A DNA stretch of 46,086 nucleotides from Methanobacteriota archaeon. GTDB taxonomy: Archaea; Thermoplasmatota; Poseidoniia; Poseidoniales; Thalassarchaeaceae. Each line of letters opens with the position of its first letter. The stretch's first letter is position 1. The stretch is taken from positions 1 through 46,086 of the forward strand of contig JAAZXW010000013.1 of the NCBI GenBank assembly GCA_014239955.1. Direction: 5' to 3'. Shown here piece after piece: positions 14,724 to 24,786 of this stretch. Both the position numbers and the translations under genes were made by a program. The notes under the pieces are model-generated. The model had not been told where the DNA came from. It saw nothing but the letters and a program-made list of their open reading frames with translations, and did not search any database.

Positions 14724-17700
14724 TCAGCCACCGCCGCCCTTCTGCTGCGAGTAGTACTGGGCATAGTACTGCGTAGCGTACTGCCGTGCCATCTGCTCCT
14801 CGTACCCTTGTGCCACTAGTTGTTGGACGTAGGCCTCAACTGGGTCCATCTCCTCAACGCCGCCGAAAGACTCCACCGAGTCCTGCTGCTCTGCAGAACC
14901 CCCACCCCGTCTCATGAAAATCATCGTCACCGCTAGAACGGCGATGAGCAGCAGGGCAACAATGCCAGCGAACATCAGAGTCGAAGAGTCCCCACTTCCC
15001 TCTTGAGGAATTACCTCTTCGTCTGACCTTGGAACGGTGTACAATTGGATCTGGTCATCGACCACATACGATCCCTCTGTGACCCTTATGTGGATGATCC
15101 CAGCATTGCCATCGAGCTCGAGATAGAGGTGAGAGATGTTCAGAGACAGTGAGTACTGGTCTCCGTCACATAGCCCATCCTGCCAGTCGAAGCGCCCGAG
15201 CGCCTTCTGGGCCGTCTTGATTCCCTCGCTCTTGTCGAAAATCGAAGTGTCATCGAGCGATGCTTCCACCTTCACGTCGCAATCAGCACTTGCATCGTTG
15301 TCGACAACGGTACCGGTGATGTTCACGATGTCGGACTCCAAAGCCGAGAATGAGTCCCCATCGGCAGTGGAGATGCTATCGAATTCCACATCCGGGGCAG
15401 AGTCTCCGAACATCTCTCCTACGACCTCGAAGAATACCCTGGTGGGAGCCTCGTTACGCAGTTCCCTCTTGTCGTAGACAGTCAACTCGATCATGATGGT
15501 GTTCTGTCCTGCTGTCAGGTTCCTGAAGGTGTAAGTCCACTCGACCTCGCTGCCGGGTAACTCGTAGACGTGCACATTGTCCCCATCCCCATTAACGGAC
15601 CAACTGAACTTCCCTATTCCAGTTCCGACGTCACTGCTGTTTGCTGAAGAGAAGCTGATGCTAGTGTCACCCGTATCAGAGAGTCGGATCCGATACTTGG
15701 GCGAATCAACCATGATCCAGTTGCCATCGGCATCCTGTTTTCCGGTCGGCGTCTGTTGGTAACCTACGAACTCGGCGAAATCGGTGAACATGGAGTCCTC
15801 CACTATTTCGATATGAGCCTCGGGCGGGGTGCTGTCCGCGTTGATGTCATTCGTGTATACCGAGATGTTGGTAATCCTGGTGTTTCCATGAGAATCATGC
15901 AGGAACAGCCAGATCCTCCACTCGGCGTCAATCTTGCAGTCAAGTTCGGCATTCTCATCTGGAACGCAGAAGGTAGCAGTCACGGGGGAGTCTGAGTCTG
16001 CTCGATGAATGTGGTTGTTGTCAGCTCCTAGTGTTTCTCCGTCCCATCCAGTCACATCCTCTCCATTGGCTGACTCAATCAACCAGTCTGCGTGAATGCC
16101 AGTCACATCGGTTTGGAATCCAAAGTCTAGTTCGGCTGAGCTCTTGATCGCAGTTCTTGCATATGCGCCCGACAATACATCAATCGATTGGGCAACCCCA
16201 TCTATCGTGAGCTCGAAGCCCTCTCCAGCAATCTCGAATCCATCGGGATATGGGGACATGTGGAAGTCCAGAAGATTGGCTAGCATCGGGAAGTTTTGGT
16301 CGCCGAATGGTTGTGACACGGCGGGGTTCTCGACATCTATGGTGGTAACAATCATCCCCCCCTGATGGTAGTTACAAGTAGACAGCAGGGACTGGCTGGG
16401 ATTTTCAGAGTCCCTGATTATGGTATGGAATGTCCCGCCATCGCTTATCTTGCCGCCCTCGGTCCCTCCTGCTGCCCCATCACTGCAGACCTGGGGTATG
16501 TTCTCAGACTTGACCTGGTTGAGGTCCAATGCTGAGAGTGCAACGTGCGTCCCTCCGTTGATTCCTGCTAGAGAGGAGGGGTTGATACCTGACATTAGCG
16601 GGTGGAATGGATCGATTAGACTGACGTTCTCGGAAAGTATACGATGGTCAACTGTGCCATTGAAATGATCCCTCATGACTACGTTCATCCCGAATGGCAG
16701 CCTATCAGGCGCGTTCGGGTTCTGTATGTCATCGAAATCAGAGTAATACGGGCCGAGGTGAACCTGCAGGGTACCCCCATCCCTCATGAACTCGATAAGT
16801 GACTCTGTCAGGGTGATGTCTGCATTGTCGGGGTTCGGAGTTCCCAGTAGTTCGTAGTAGTCCCCGTATTCAACGCTATAGTCGGTCTGCCAGGGGAGGA
16901 GTATCTTGGAGTAGTGCTCAAACCAGTCTTCCATACCGTACATGTCCCAGTCCTCTACCTCAAACTGGGTGTATGTCTTGTTCATGGCGGAAAGATCCTG
17001 CTTGACCCTCTGCAGTCTGTTCTGGTCAGTCGGGTTCGAAAGGATGGCCACATCGATGTTGTCTAGGAATTCGATGTCGAAGTACCGTTCGTTCCCTGAA
17101 GTCTCGCTCGTCTCAGTTAGAATTGACTGGAAGCTTATGTTGTACCTGTGGGTGTCGAACCAGAGGTCGTATGGAGCTGTCCAATTGGCCTGTGACCTCT
17201 GATGTGGGTCGAGTACGAAAGGCCCGTTGTCGGAGGTTTCTTCGTAGACGGTCTGGCCGGTTTCCAAATCAACTATCTTCATTGTGACCTCGTACGCACC
17301 CTCGATTACCCCATTGAGCATGGGAACTGCGAAGTCGTGTGACTTCTGTCCCTGTGGGTTCGTGGCGTATACGCATGAGTAAACGGCATCTGCTACACAG
17401 TCCAGTACATCGGCCTGGAGAAGTGTGATGTCTGCGTTGGCTATCTCGAAAAGAATTGTTGAGACGTTGTTAGCCTGGCTTATCTCAGGCTTGTCGAACC
17501 ACTTCGATGCATTGTTGGTGTTATTGTACAGTGTCATCAGGTCGATCCTGTATAGGCCGCTCTCAAAGTCATGGAGACCCATTTCAATCACTCGCCTCTG
17601 GCCGGCGTCCATCCCAGTCACTGTTTCGGTGTACGAGCCATCGTCGGTGAAGGTGTAGTCGTCCACCCTGATGTTGTCGATCGCGAAGCCAGCGTATCCC

Positions 17701-20700
17701 GCATTACCATTGACTCCATCGTCATTGGAGTAGAACCTCCACGTGAAGGTGACGTCGGCCCCTGCTAGTGAGGTGCACTCGTCCGTCCATGCGAAGGAGT
17801 CCTCAGCAGTCTGGTTGAGCAGGTGCACATGCGTCAGGTCGATCCTAGCCGTGCTGACTAGGTTGTCGGAGTCGAACCAAGATACGAAGCCGTCCTCCCC
17901 TATTCCGCCTGAGTGGTCTCCTGCGTACTCTACTTCCTCGTAGAGGCCGTTCTGATCGAAGTCCTCGCAGTAGTTGAAAATCGTCTCCGTGTATGGGTTG
18001 AATGCTAACCTCATGCCGTTCTCGTTGAGGTCAGTCCAGCTTCCGTAGATTATTCCCTGGTACACCTCCCCATCCTTGGCCCAAGACGCCTCAAGATAGG
18101 AGAAGTCCCTGACGGATTGGACGTTGCCATTCCTGTCGGAGATATGATCCCCCTCGGCGAAGTAGTCGAAGGTGAGGAATGTGAAGTCTGCACCGCTGTC
18201 TGTGAGCTCGATAGGCTCCAACGTCAGCGTCTCGTTCCAGCTGTCCCCGTAACCCTCGTCGGGATGTCCCAGCCAGTAAGCCTGGTTCTTGAACACGCCT
18301 TGGTTCTGGGGGAGCATATCGTTGGTCCCCGAGGAATCGTCCAATCTGCTTCCGTTTTCGTTTCCATCGTCCTCCCAAATCGGCTGGAATCCTGAGAAGT
18401 CCTCAGCTGCGATCAGCTCTGGGAGTGCGTTGCTGACCTTCGCTTCGATGTCGAAGTCGACGAATGTGTTGCCCCAGTTCTGCACGCCGACCGTGATTGG
18501 CATCTCCCCTGACGCATAGCGTTCTCCGTTCAGGAGATCCAGCCATGGTTCCTCGAACAGTCCTGGGTCGTACAGGTTCCTTACGGTTAGCTGGAATCTT
18601 GTCTGATCATTAGTGCTATCCTGGTCCCCTTGGCCCCCACCTAGGTTGAAGTTGGACAATACGGTTGAGATGTAGTAGGTTGTGTTGTCTACGAAGTCTG
18701 CCGTAAGTTGGACCTGCAATGACTCGCCTGCAACTAGGTCGAGGTTTGTCAGTTGCTGGCTCTCGCTGGTGGAATTACCGAAGTTCACGTCCCTAGTCCT
18801 GACTGATATGTTGTCGATAGCGAACCCATCAAGACCGGAGAAGTCTTCGGAACCCTCGGGACCTACAGTCCCCTCAAGTCCACTTCTGAAACGGAATCTG
18901 ATGTCAATGGTCTGACCGGCATAAGGAGTGAGGTCGATCGAGTCTGCCTTCTGATCAAGTTCTCCGTCTTCCCAGCAAATACCGTAGTAGACGACGCAGG
19001 AATCTCTGATTCCGCCTGAATCAGTGTAGTTGTTCCACATTGTTGTCTGCCAGTCTCCATAGAAGTTGCTGTTGTAGTCGTTGTACTCCGGGTCAGGAGC
19101 ACTGGAGACCCTCTCCTCGATTCGGTACTTTCTCTCGTTGTCCCAACCTCCATACCTCCAGACTGTCTCCCAACCAGTTCCATCGCTCCATACTTCTACG
19201 CTGCAGGAATCCTCGTACAACCACCTCTCAATGACGTCATACGGCTCGCTCAAGAAAAGCTCGAAGAAACCGGCGCTGCATATGGCATCCATGTCCAAGA
19301 ATGCGGCATCCGCTCCGGAGAGATCTATTCCCTCGAGAATCAATGCCTCGTCCATGTGGTTGTAGTATCCAGTATCCTCGGTTGAGTTACCGTCGTCGAA
19401 CACGTAGGTGTGCTCGACTCCGGACCAGAAGTAGTTCGTCGGGTTTGTATCCGCTTCCCAATATGGGTATGCGACTGGGCCGTCCCAAGACTCGTTGTTC
19501 TCTTCTGGGTTTCCGTCTGAGGCGAAGCACTTGTCAGTCCCGTTCGGCATGCACTGGTAGTCGCTGTTGTTGAAATGAGCGACATCGTACTCTTCGTAGT
19601 CTGTGGTACTGATCCAGTACCTGTCCTCATCGATGTGCCATGACGAGTTGCCGGATTCGTACTCGCCGGTGTACGAGTACTTGTTGAGGGATGCTCCACC
19701 GGAGTTGATTTCCGGCGAGGACGACTCGAAGTCGTTGAAGTAGACTACCGTGTCAGTTCCGCCGAGAACCTCCCTGACCTCTAGATCGATGTTTAGGCTA
19801 CCGTCCGAGATGGGCATCAGGCCGGTGTTCTTGACCGTAACGTTGACCCAACGGTTTCCCTCTCCGACGATGCTCTGGAAGGTAGCGGGATCGGTTACGG
19901 AAGGTTCGATCTCGACCCTAGTTATGCCTAAGTCAAAGTTGTCCAGAACCAGGACTGAGAGGTAATCGCCCTGTCCCGCGTATCCCTGAGTGTCCAGCCA
20001 CATGGCGTTATTCGAGAATCTGTAGGTGTAGTCCTCCTGCCCGATTACGACCTCTAGGGCGCTGTCATCAGCGCCTTGGAGCTGCCCTGGCATTGCCATG
20101 GTTGGCCTCCTCCCGACATCGAAAGACAGGGGTGCGAGGTACCCGTTGCTATCTGGGTCAGCGAGTAGAATCTGCACCGTGTTCAGGGCACGGAGGTTTG
20201 GCCTCAGCAGGAATGTCTGATTCTGTACCGTGGACTCCTGGGTGTCCAGCAAGGTCAGAGAAGTAGGTACGAAGAAGTCGAGTTCACCGTCTTGGTTTAC
20301 ATCGGCTATGGTGACCGAGGCTCCGAGGAAGTCTCCGAAATCAACGTAGTTCTGCTTGTCCCATCCAGAGGAGGTCTTGGTTGCATACGAAACATTCCCT
20401 GTGATGCCGTCAACTACTGCAATGATGTCTATCTCATTGACGTCGTCATCTGGAGTAGAGTCGGCGATGTCTAGCCCGTACATCGGGTAGTCGTGCTCGG
20501 CACCGAGCGTGAATTCGTGAACGGACCCAGTACCTGTGGGATCCATTGGATTCGGGTACTGACCTGTTACGCAATCGTACTCCAGTACTGTCATGTTGTC
20601 GAATGTGCCAGAAGAATACCCAACACCTGCATTATATGGGGGAGTTCGTAGAAGCCAGATGTCAAGGTCTTCACACTCTCCGGGAGCCAGGATTTCGTCG

Positions 20701-21497
20701 CCTGGATTGGTGGGGTCGGGGATTGTCTGCAAATCCTCTCCCCAGTTTCCAAGCTTCAGATATTCATAGAATCCAGTGGTTAGAGGGACAGAAATCGGAG
20801 CATGCTGGTTCGCAGGTAAGCTGTAGTCAGGGCCCCTGTATACCTGGATGAACTGGTTGGCGAACGTAGAGTCGGTCGAGGAGAAGACCACGTCGGCGTA
20901 TCCGTCGTCGTTGATGTCGCCGACGTCGAGGTCTGCGAGGTATGGGTTGATGACCGTAATCGTCTCGAACATCTCCTCCCACTCGTTAACCCTCTCGTCG
21001 CAGTCGCCCTTGAGGACGGTTAGGTTCGCGGGCCTGATGAATGACTCCCCGACGAACCTGACATTCTGCTGGTAGTAGATGACGTCGTTCACTTCATCCC
21101 CATCGACATCGGCAATCTCGACCCGGTTGCCATCGGCCACGTCTCGGAAACCGGCTCGGAACGAGTCGTTGTTTGAAATCTGGACGTCCTGCCTGTCTGC
21201 GAAACCCCCGTTTCCGTCATTGTACAGGAAGCTGATGAAGTGCCCGAAGCCGCTACCTGATGCGATGTCATTGTCACCATCGCAATCCAGATCTCCGATT
21301 GAGATGTACAGCGGATCCCTCTGGACAGCATACTGGGTGGTGTGAGAAGCGGAAGCATACGGGACTGCCGAAACAAAGAGCGATGTTAGCATCAGGAACA
21401 CTAGCCCTAATGCCCTCCTGCTCTTTCCATGCCCATGGTTTTCAGTCATGCTTTCGTTCATCATGGTTGTCCGGACATTCGGACCACTCTTATGCAT
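14724..21497 (-). CDS. Giant FG-GAP/VCBS surface protein with cytoplasmic tail motif
   Basis: A 2257-aa single-pass surface protein. A signal sequence (RRALGLVFLMLTSLFVSAVPYASA) follows a long N-terminus with possible starts at residues 1, 12, 13 and 17; a TATA-like GCATAAG just before residue 12 favours a shorter form. FG-GAP/VCBS-like Ca-binding repeats (GDLDCDGDNDIA, ADVDGDEVNDV, GDINDDGYADVV, ADVNQDGELDF) fill about 60-430, a propeller-like region. CARDB-like and MAM/immune-inhibitor-A-like modules with many Cys and Trp follow. A ThuA/amidotransferase-like segment near 1550-1700 (NIDVAILSNP, MRDGGTLQVHLGPYY) comes next, then Ig-like domains. A TM (about 2173-2195) leads to a tail PVEAYVQQLVAQGYEEQMAR ending in GGGG. 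It may be an adhesin or polymer-binding protein. No catalytic triad was identified. Confidence 0.85.
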   Translation of the reverse strand: MHKSGPNVRTTMMNESMTENHGHGKSRRALGLVFLMLTSLFVSAVPYASASHTTQYAVQRDPLYISIGDLDCDGDNDIASGSGFGHFISFLYNDGNGGFADRQDVQISNNDSFRAGFRDVADGNRVEIADVDGDEVNDVIYYQQNVRFVGESFIRPANLTVLKGDCDERVNEWEEMFETITVINPYLADLDVGDINDDGYADVVFSSTDSTFANQFIQVYRGPDYSLPANQHAPISVPLTTGFYEYLKLGNWGEDLQTIPDPTNPGDEILAPGECEDLDIWLLRTPPYNAGVGYSSGTFDNMTVLEYDCVTGQYPNPMDPTGTGSVHEFTLGAEHDYPMYGLDIADSTPDDDVNEIDIIAVVDGITGNVSYATKTSSGWDKQNYVDFGDFLGASVTIADVNQDGELDFFVPTSLTLLDTQESTVQNQTFLLRPNLRALNTVQILLADPDSNGYLAPLSFDVGRRPTMAMPGQLQGADDSALEVVIGQEDYTYRFSNNAMWLDTQGYAGQGDYLSVLVLDNFDLGITRVEIEPSVTDPATFQSIVGEGNRWVNVTVKNTGLMPISDGSLNIDLEVREVLGGTDTVVYFNDFESSSPEINSGGASLNKYSYTGEYESGNSSWHIDEDRYWISTTDYEEYDVAHFNNSDYQCMPNGTDKCFASDGNPEENNESWDGPVAYPYWEADTNPTNYFWSGVEHTYVFDDGNSTEDTGYYNHMDEALILEGIDLSGADAAFLDMDAICSAGFFELFLSEPYDVIERWLYEDSCSVEVWSDGTGWETVWRYGGWDNERKYRIEERVSSAPDPEYNDYNSNFYGDWQTTMWNNYTDSGGIRDSCVVYYGICWEDGELDQKADSIDLTPYAGQTIDIRFRFRSGLEGTVGPEGSEDFSGLDGFAIDNISVRTRDVNFGNSTSESQQLTNLDLVAGESLQVQLTADFVDNTTYYISTVLSNFNLGGGQGDQDSTNDQTRFQLTVRNLYDPGLFEEPWLDLLNGERYASGEMPITVGVQNWGNTFVDFDIEAKVSNALPELIAAEDFSGFQPIWEDDGNENGSRLDDSSGTNDMLPQNQGVFKNQAYWLGHPDEGYGDSWNETLTLEPIELTDSGADFTFLTFDYFAEGDHISDRNGNVQSVRDFSYLEASWAKDGEVYQGIIYGSWTDLNENGMRLAFNPYTETIFNYCEDFDQNGLYEEVEYAGDHSGGIGEDGFVSWFDSDNLVSTARIDLTHVHLLNQTAEDSFAWTDECTSLAGADVTFTWRFYSNDDGVNGNAGYAGFAIDNIRVDDYTFTDDGSYTETVTGMDAGQRRVIEMGLHDFESGLYRIDLMTLYNNTNNASKWFDKPEISQANNVSTILFEIANADITLLQADVLDCVADAVYSCVYATNPQGQKSHDFAVPMLNGVIEGAYEVTMKIVDLETGQTVYEETSDNGPFVLDPHQRSQANWTAPYDLWFDTHRYNISFQSILTETSETSGNERYFDIEFLDNIDVAILSNPTDQNRLQRVKQDLSAMNKTYTQFEVEDWDMYGMEDWFEHYSKILLPWQTDYSVEYGDYYELLGTPNPDNADITLTESLIEFMRDGGTLQVHLGPYYSDFDDIQNPNAPDRLPFGMNVVMRDHFNGTVDHRILSENVSLIDPFHPLMSGINPSSLAGINGGTHVALSALDLNQVKSENIPQVCSDGAAGGTEGGKISDGGTFHTIIRDSENPSQSLLSTCNYHQGGMIVTTIDVENPAVSQPFGDQNFPMLANLLDFHMSPYPDGFEIAGEGFELTIDGVAQSIDVLSGAYARTAIKSSAELDFGFQTDVTGIHADWLIESANGEDVTGWDGETLGADNNHIHRADSDSPVTATFCVPDENAELDCKIDAEWRIWLFLHDSHGNTRITNISVYTNDINADSTPPEAHIEIVEDSMFTDFAEFVGYQQTPTGKQDADGNWIMVDSPKYRIRLSDTGDTSISFSSANSSDVGTGIGKFSWSVNGDGDNVHVYELPGSEVEWTYTFRNLTAGQNTIMIELTVYDKRELRNEAPTRVFFEVVGEMFGDSAPDVEFDSISTADGDSFSALESDIVNITGTVVDNDASADCDVKVEASLDDTSIFDKSEGIKTAQKALGRFDWQDGLCDGDQYSLSLNISHLYLELDGNAGIIHIRVTEGSYVVDDQIQLYTVPRSDEEVIPQEGSGDSSTLMFAGIVALLLIAVLAVTMIFMRRGGGSAEQQDSVESFGGVEEMDPVEAYVQQLVAQGYEEQMARQYATQYYAQYYSQQKGGGG

Positions 21498-21542
21498 TGC
21501 CGAAACATGATTTTTTTCTGCGTGGCGAGATTACTACTTTGA

Positions 21543-22004
21543 TTACTTCATCTCAAGCCAACTGGGGTTGGGCGAGTAGCTTACTTCGGCTCCGCCATAG
21601 ACCTTCTCGAGCCTCCCCATTATCCAAAGCCTATCTAGGAAAATCTCGAGGTCGATTCGCTCTCGGTTCATGCGCTCGCCCACTAGTACTTCGATGGTTC
21701 CGACGTCTAGCGAAGAGTGCCCGTGCTCCCTTACTATCAGTGTTAGTAGAATCTGGAGCCATGCCTCCGCCATTGGGTCTCCAGATAGGTTATTGCTCAG
21801 GGGCTGGAGGTCCTCAATTTCGTCCAAGAAAGCCATAATTGCACGTATGTCTGGATCGGTCTTCTTCGAAATACCGTGTTCATCGGCCTCGGATTGCAAA
21901 TCCAAGCCACCCACCTCCCTCACTACCGAGGGGATTCGAGATGGATCAGGCGGTGGCCCGGGAAGTCCTTCTTCTTGCTCATCTTCTTGCTCGTCTTCTT
22001 CCAT
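21543..22004 (-). CDS. Hypothetical acidic protein, possible winged-helix C-terminus
   Basis: A 153-aa protein not recognised. The first 40 residues are acidic and disordered (EEDEQEDEQEEGLPGPPPDP). The rest is helical and ends with a helix-helix-hairpin pattern (TIEVLVGERMNRERIDLEIFLDRLWIMGRLEKVYGGAEVSYSPNPSW) that would suit a winged helix. It starts 30 nt after aconitase on the same strand, so the two are probably cotranscribed; the link may be only positional. Confidence 0.72.
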   Translation of the reverse strand: MEEDEQEDEQEEGLPGPPPDPSRIPSVVREVGGLDLQSEADEHGISKKTDPDIRAIMAFLDEIEDLQPLSNNLSGDPMAEAWLQILLTLIVREHGHSSLDVGTIEVLVGERMNRERIDLEIFLDRLWIMGRLEKVYGGAEVSYSPNPSWLEMK

Positions 22005-22034
22005 TCTAATACCTCATATTTCTCCAGTATGAAT

Positions 22035-24722
22035 TCATTTTTTTGCAAGATTTCGGAGGACCGTCGGCAGAATCCCGCCATTTCTGTAGTATTCGGCCTC
22101 GACTGGGGTCTCTAGTCTGACTATAGCGGGAAAAATTATCTCGGTACCGTCAACCTTCCTCGCTGAAACTTGAATCTCGGAGAATGGCTCCAAGTTCCCG
22201 GATGCGGGGATGCTGTAGAACTCTGAACCGTCCAGACCCAATGAGTCGGCGTCAAACCCCTGGGTGAATGCAAGAGGCAGGACCCCCATGCCAACCAAGT
22301 TGGATCTGTGTATCCTCTCGTAGGACTTCGCAATAACTGCCCTCACGCCCAGAAGGAGGGTTCCTTTGGCCGCCCAATCCCTACTGCTCCCAGAGCCATA
22401 CTGGGAACCTGCAAGGACAACGAGCTGAGTTGAGGCTTCGATGTACCTCTCGCTAGCCTCGTGAATGGGAATTACCTCACCCGTTGGGAAGTGGGTCGTG
22501 AGGCCTCCTTCCGTTCCTGGAGCGGTCTGGTTCCTCATTCTGATGTTCGCGAATGTCCCCCTCACCATAACCTCATGGTTGCCTCTTCGACTTCCGAACG
22601 AGTTGAAGTCTCTTGGCTGGACCCCATGGCTAATCAGATACCTCCCTGCCGGGCCGGAGCTTGAGAATGCCCCTGCCGGGCTGATATGATCAGTAGTTAC
22701 CGAGTCTCCTACCTTGACAAGCACCCTAGCATCCACTATTGGCTCAATTGGAGAAGGCTCTGGCTGGATTCCCTGGAAGAAGGATGGTAGTCGGACGTAA
22801 GTGGAGTTCGAATCCCAAGGGAATAGCTCACTCGCTTCACTGGGGATGGCATCCCATCTCGGTTCGCTCAAGACGTCAGAATATCTGCTAACAAACATCT
22901 CAGGCCCAATTACAGCATCCACTGTACTGCGAATCTCCTCGTCGCTGGGCCAGATATCGGCTAGCATTACGGGTTTTCCGGAGAAGTCATGGCCGAGTGG
23001 GTCTTCAGAGAAATCTATGTCCAATGAACCGGCAAGTGCGTAAGCTACAACCAGAGGGGGGCTAGCAAGATAGTTTGCCTTTATTTTCTGATGTATCCTT
23101 CCCTCGAAATTACGATTTCCAGAAAGGACGCTGCCAACAACTAGTTCCGAATTGTCAATTGCCTCCTCTATCTCTGAGTCGAGTGGTCCGGAATTCCCAA
23201 TGCAGGTTGTGCATCCGTATCCGACGACGCTGAAGCCTAGTGAGTCGAGGTCCTCTGAAAGTCCTGAAGCATCGTAGTACTCCTTGACTACTCTGCTACC
23301 TGGTGCCAGGCTAGGTTTGACCCATGGTTTGATCGATAGGCCCAGTGACCGGGCATTCCTAGCCACCAAACCGGCAGCGATCATCACACTTGGATTACTT
23401 GTGTTCGTGCAACTGGTAATTGCTGCGATAACAACGTCACCGTGCTTCAACTCGTAGTCGCGACCTGCGATAGGTGATTTGGCATCGTTTCTGCTGGTAT
23501 CTATGCCATGTCCTTGATGTCCTGTTGGGGCATTTAGGCTAGATCTCCAGTGAGACTTCATCTCGGAAAGTAAAACTCGGTCCTGTGGCCTCTTTGGACC
23601 AGATAAGGAGGGTTCTACAGTAGATAGATCTAGTCTGAGATTGGAAGTGAATTTGGGAGTTGGAGTGGAATTTTGGTATAGGAGGCCCTGGGATTCCATG
23701 TATCTCTTAACGTCCTCCACATGACTAGGTTCTCTGCCAGATAGTAGCATGTAATCGAGAGTTGTCTGATCAACAGGAAAGAATCCGCAAGTGGCTCCAT
23801 ACTCGGGAGCCATGTTTGCAATCGTCGCCCTGTCTGGGAGGCTGAGATTTGACAGACCTTGCCCGTGAAATTCCACGAACTTACTCACGCATCCGTGCTC
23901 CCTCAGCATCTCGACTATCCGGAGAGTCATGTCAGTAGCCGTGACCCCTGGTTGGAGAGAGTCGATTAGTTCGAAGCCAACGACCTCGGGAAGCAGCATA
24001 TAGATCGGTTGGCCGAGCATGACAGCCTCTGCCTCAATCCCCCCGACACCCCATCCAAGGACCCCTAAGCCGTTGATCATGGTGGTGTGCGAGTCTGTTC
24101 CAACAAGAGAGTCTGGGATCCACAATCCATCCTCTTCTCTAGCTACACTGGCAATCCACTCGAGGTTTACCTGGTGCACAATGCCCCTCCCCGGCGGTAC
24201 TGCGCGAAAGTTATCCAGGCTAAGCTGGCCCCACTTCAGGAACTTGTACCTCTCTGAGTTGCGTTCGTACTCGATTTCCAGGTTGCGCTCGCTGGCGTCT
24301 GGGAATAATCCTGAAACGTCGACCTGAACAGAGTGGTCAATCACCAAGTCCACAGGAACTTGGGGGTTAACCTTGCTTGGGTCTCCGCCGAGTTCCTTCA
24401 TCGCATCCCTTAGTGCGGCGATGTCCACAATGGCGGGGACTCCGGTGAAGTCTTGCAGAATTACCCGACTTGGACTGAATGGGATTTCCTCTGGCGTCAT
24501 TTCTGGAGACCATGAGGCGATTCTCTTAACATCATCATCGTTCACCAAAAATCCATCGCAGTTCCTCAATGCGGACTCTAGGAGAATTCGGATTGAGAAT
24601 GGGATTTCGGACAATTTGCACAGTCCGGAATCTTGCAGGGAATGCAAGTCCATGAATCGAGCCGATGACCCATCCGATTTCTCGAACTCGGACCGGGCAT
24701 TGAATGGATTATTATTCCCCAC
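22035..24722 (-). CDS. acnA: Aconitate hydratase (AcnA/IRP-type)
   Basis: It isomerises citrate to isocitrate in the TCA cycle in the cytoplasm. The 895-aa length is typical of AcnA. The [4Fe-4S] ligands are Cys438 (TSCTNTSNPSVM) and Cys504/Cys507 (GCTTCIGNSG). Other signatures are LQDFTGVPAIVD, VDLVIDHSVQVD and VGTDSHTTMINGLGVLGWGVGGIEAE in the N-terminal domains. The swivel domain has GDSVTTDHISPAGAF, YGSGSSRDWAAKG and the substrate-binding IAKSYERIHRSNL. All three iron ligands are present, so it should be active. It is downstream of the cyclophilin gene (64 nt) and upstream of a hypothetical gene, all on the minus strand. It supplies isocitrate towards the 2-oxoacid oxidoreductase encoded nearby. 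Confidence 0.97.
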   Translation of the reverse strand: MGNNNPFNARSEFEKSDGSSARFMDLHSLQDSGLCKLSEIPFSIRILLESALRNCDGFLVNDDDVKRIASWSPEMTPEEIPFSPSRVILQDFTGVPAIVDIAALRDAMKELGGDPSKVNPQVPVDLVIDHSVQVDVSGLFPDASERNLEIEYERNSERYKFLKWGQLSLDNFRAVPPGRGIVHQVNLEWIASVAREEDGLWIPDSLVGTDSHTTMINGLGVLGWGVGGIEAEAVMLGQPIYMLLPEVVGFELIDSLQPGVTATDMTLRIVEMLREHGCVSKFVEFHGQGLSNLSLPDRATIANMAPEYGATCGFFPVDQTTLDYMLLSGREPSHVEDVKRYMESQGLLYQNSTPTPKFTSNLRLDLSTVEPSLSGPKRPQDRVLLSEMKSHWRSSLNAPTGHQGHGIDTSRNDAKSPIAGRDYELKHGDVVIAAITSCTNTSNPSVMIAAGLVARNARSLGLSIKPWVKPSLAPGSRVVKEYYDASGLSEDLDSLGFSVVGYGCTTCIGNSGPLDSEIEEAIDNSELVVGSVLSGNRNFEGRIHQKIKANYLASPPLVVAYALAGSLDIDFSEDPLGHDFSGKPVMLADIWPSDEEIRSTVDAVIGPEMFVSRYSDVLSEPRWDAIPSEASELFPWDSNSTYVRLPSFFQGIQPEPSPIEPIVDARVLVKVGDSVTTDHISPAGAFSSSGPAGRYLISHGVQPRDFNSFGSRRGNHEVMVRGTFANIRMRNQTAPGTEGGLTTHFPTGEVIPIHEASERYIEASTQLVVLAGSQYGSGSSRDWAAKGTLLLGVRAVIAKSYERIHRSNLVGMGVLPLAFTQGFDADSLGLDGSEFYSIPASGNLEPFSEIQVSARKVDGTEIIFPAIVRLETPVEAEYYRNGGILPTVLRNLAKK

Positions 24723-24786
24723 TATTTCACCGAGTAGAAACGACTAGCGACGGGTAAATGAAGTTCACCCAGAATTAACGGAGCAA

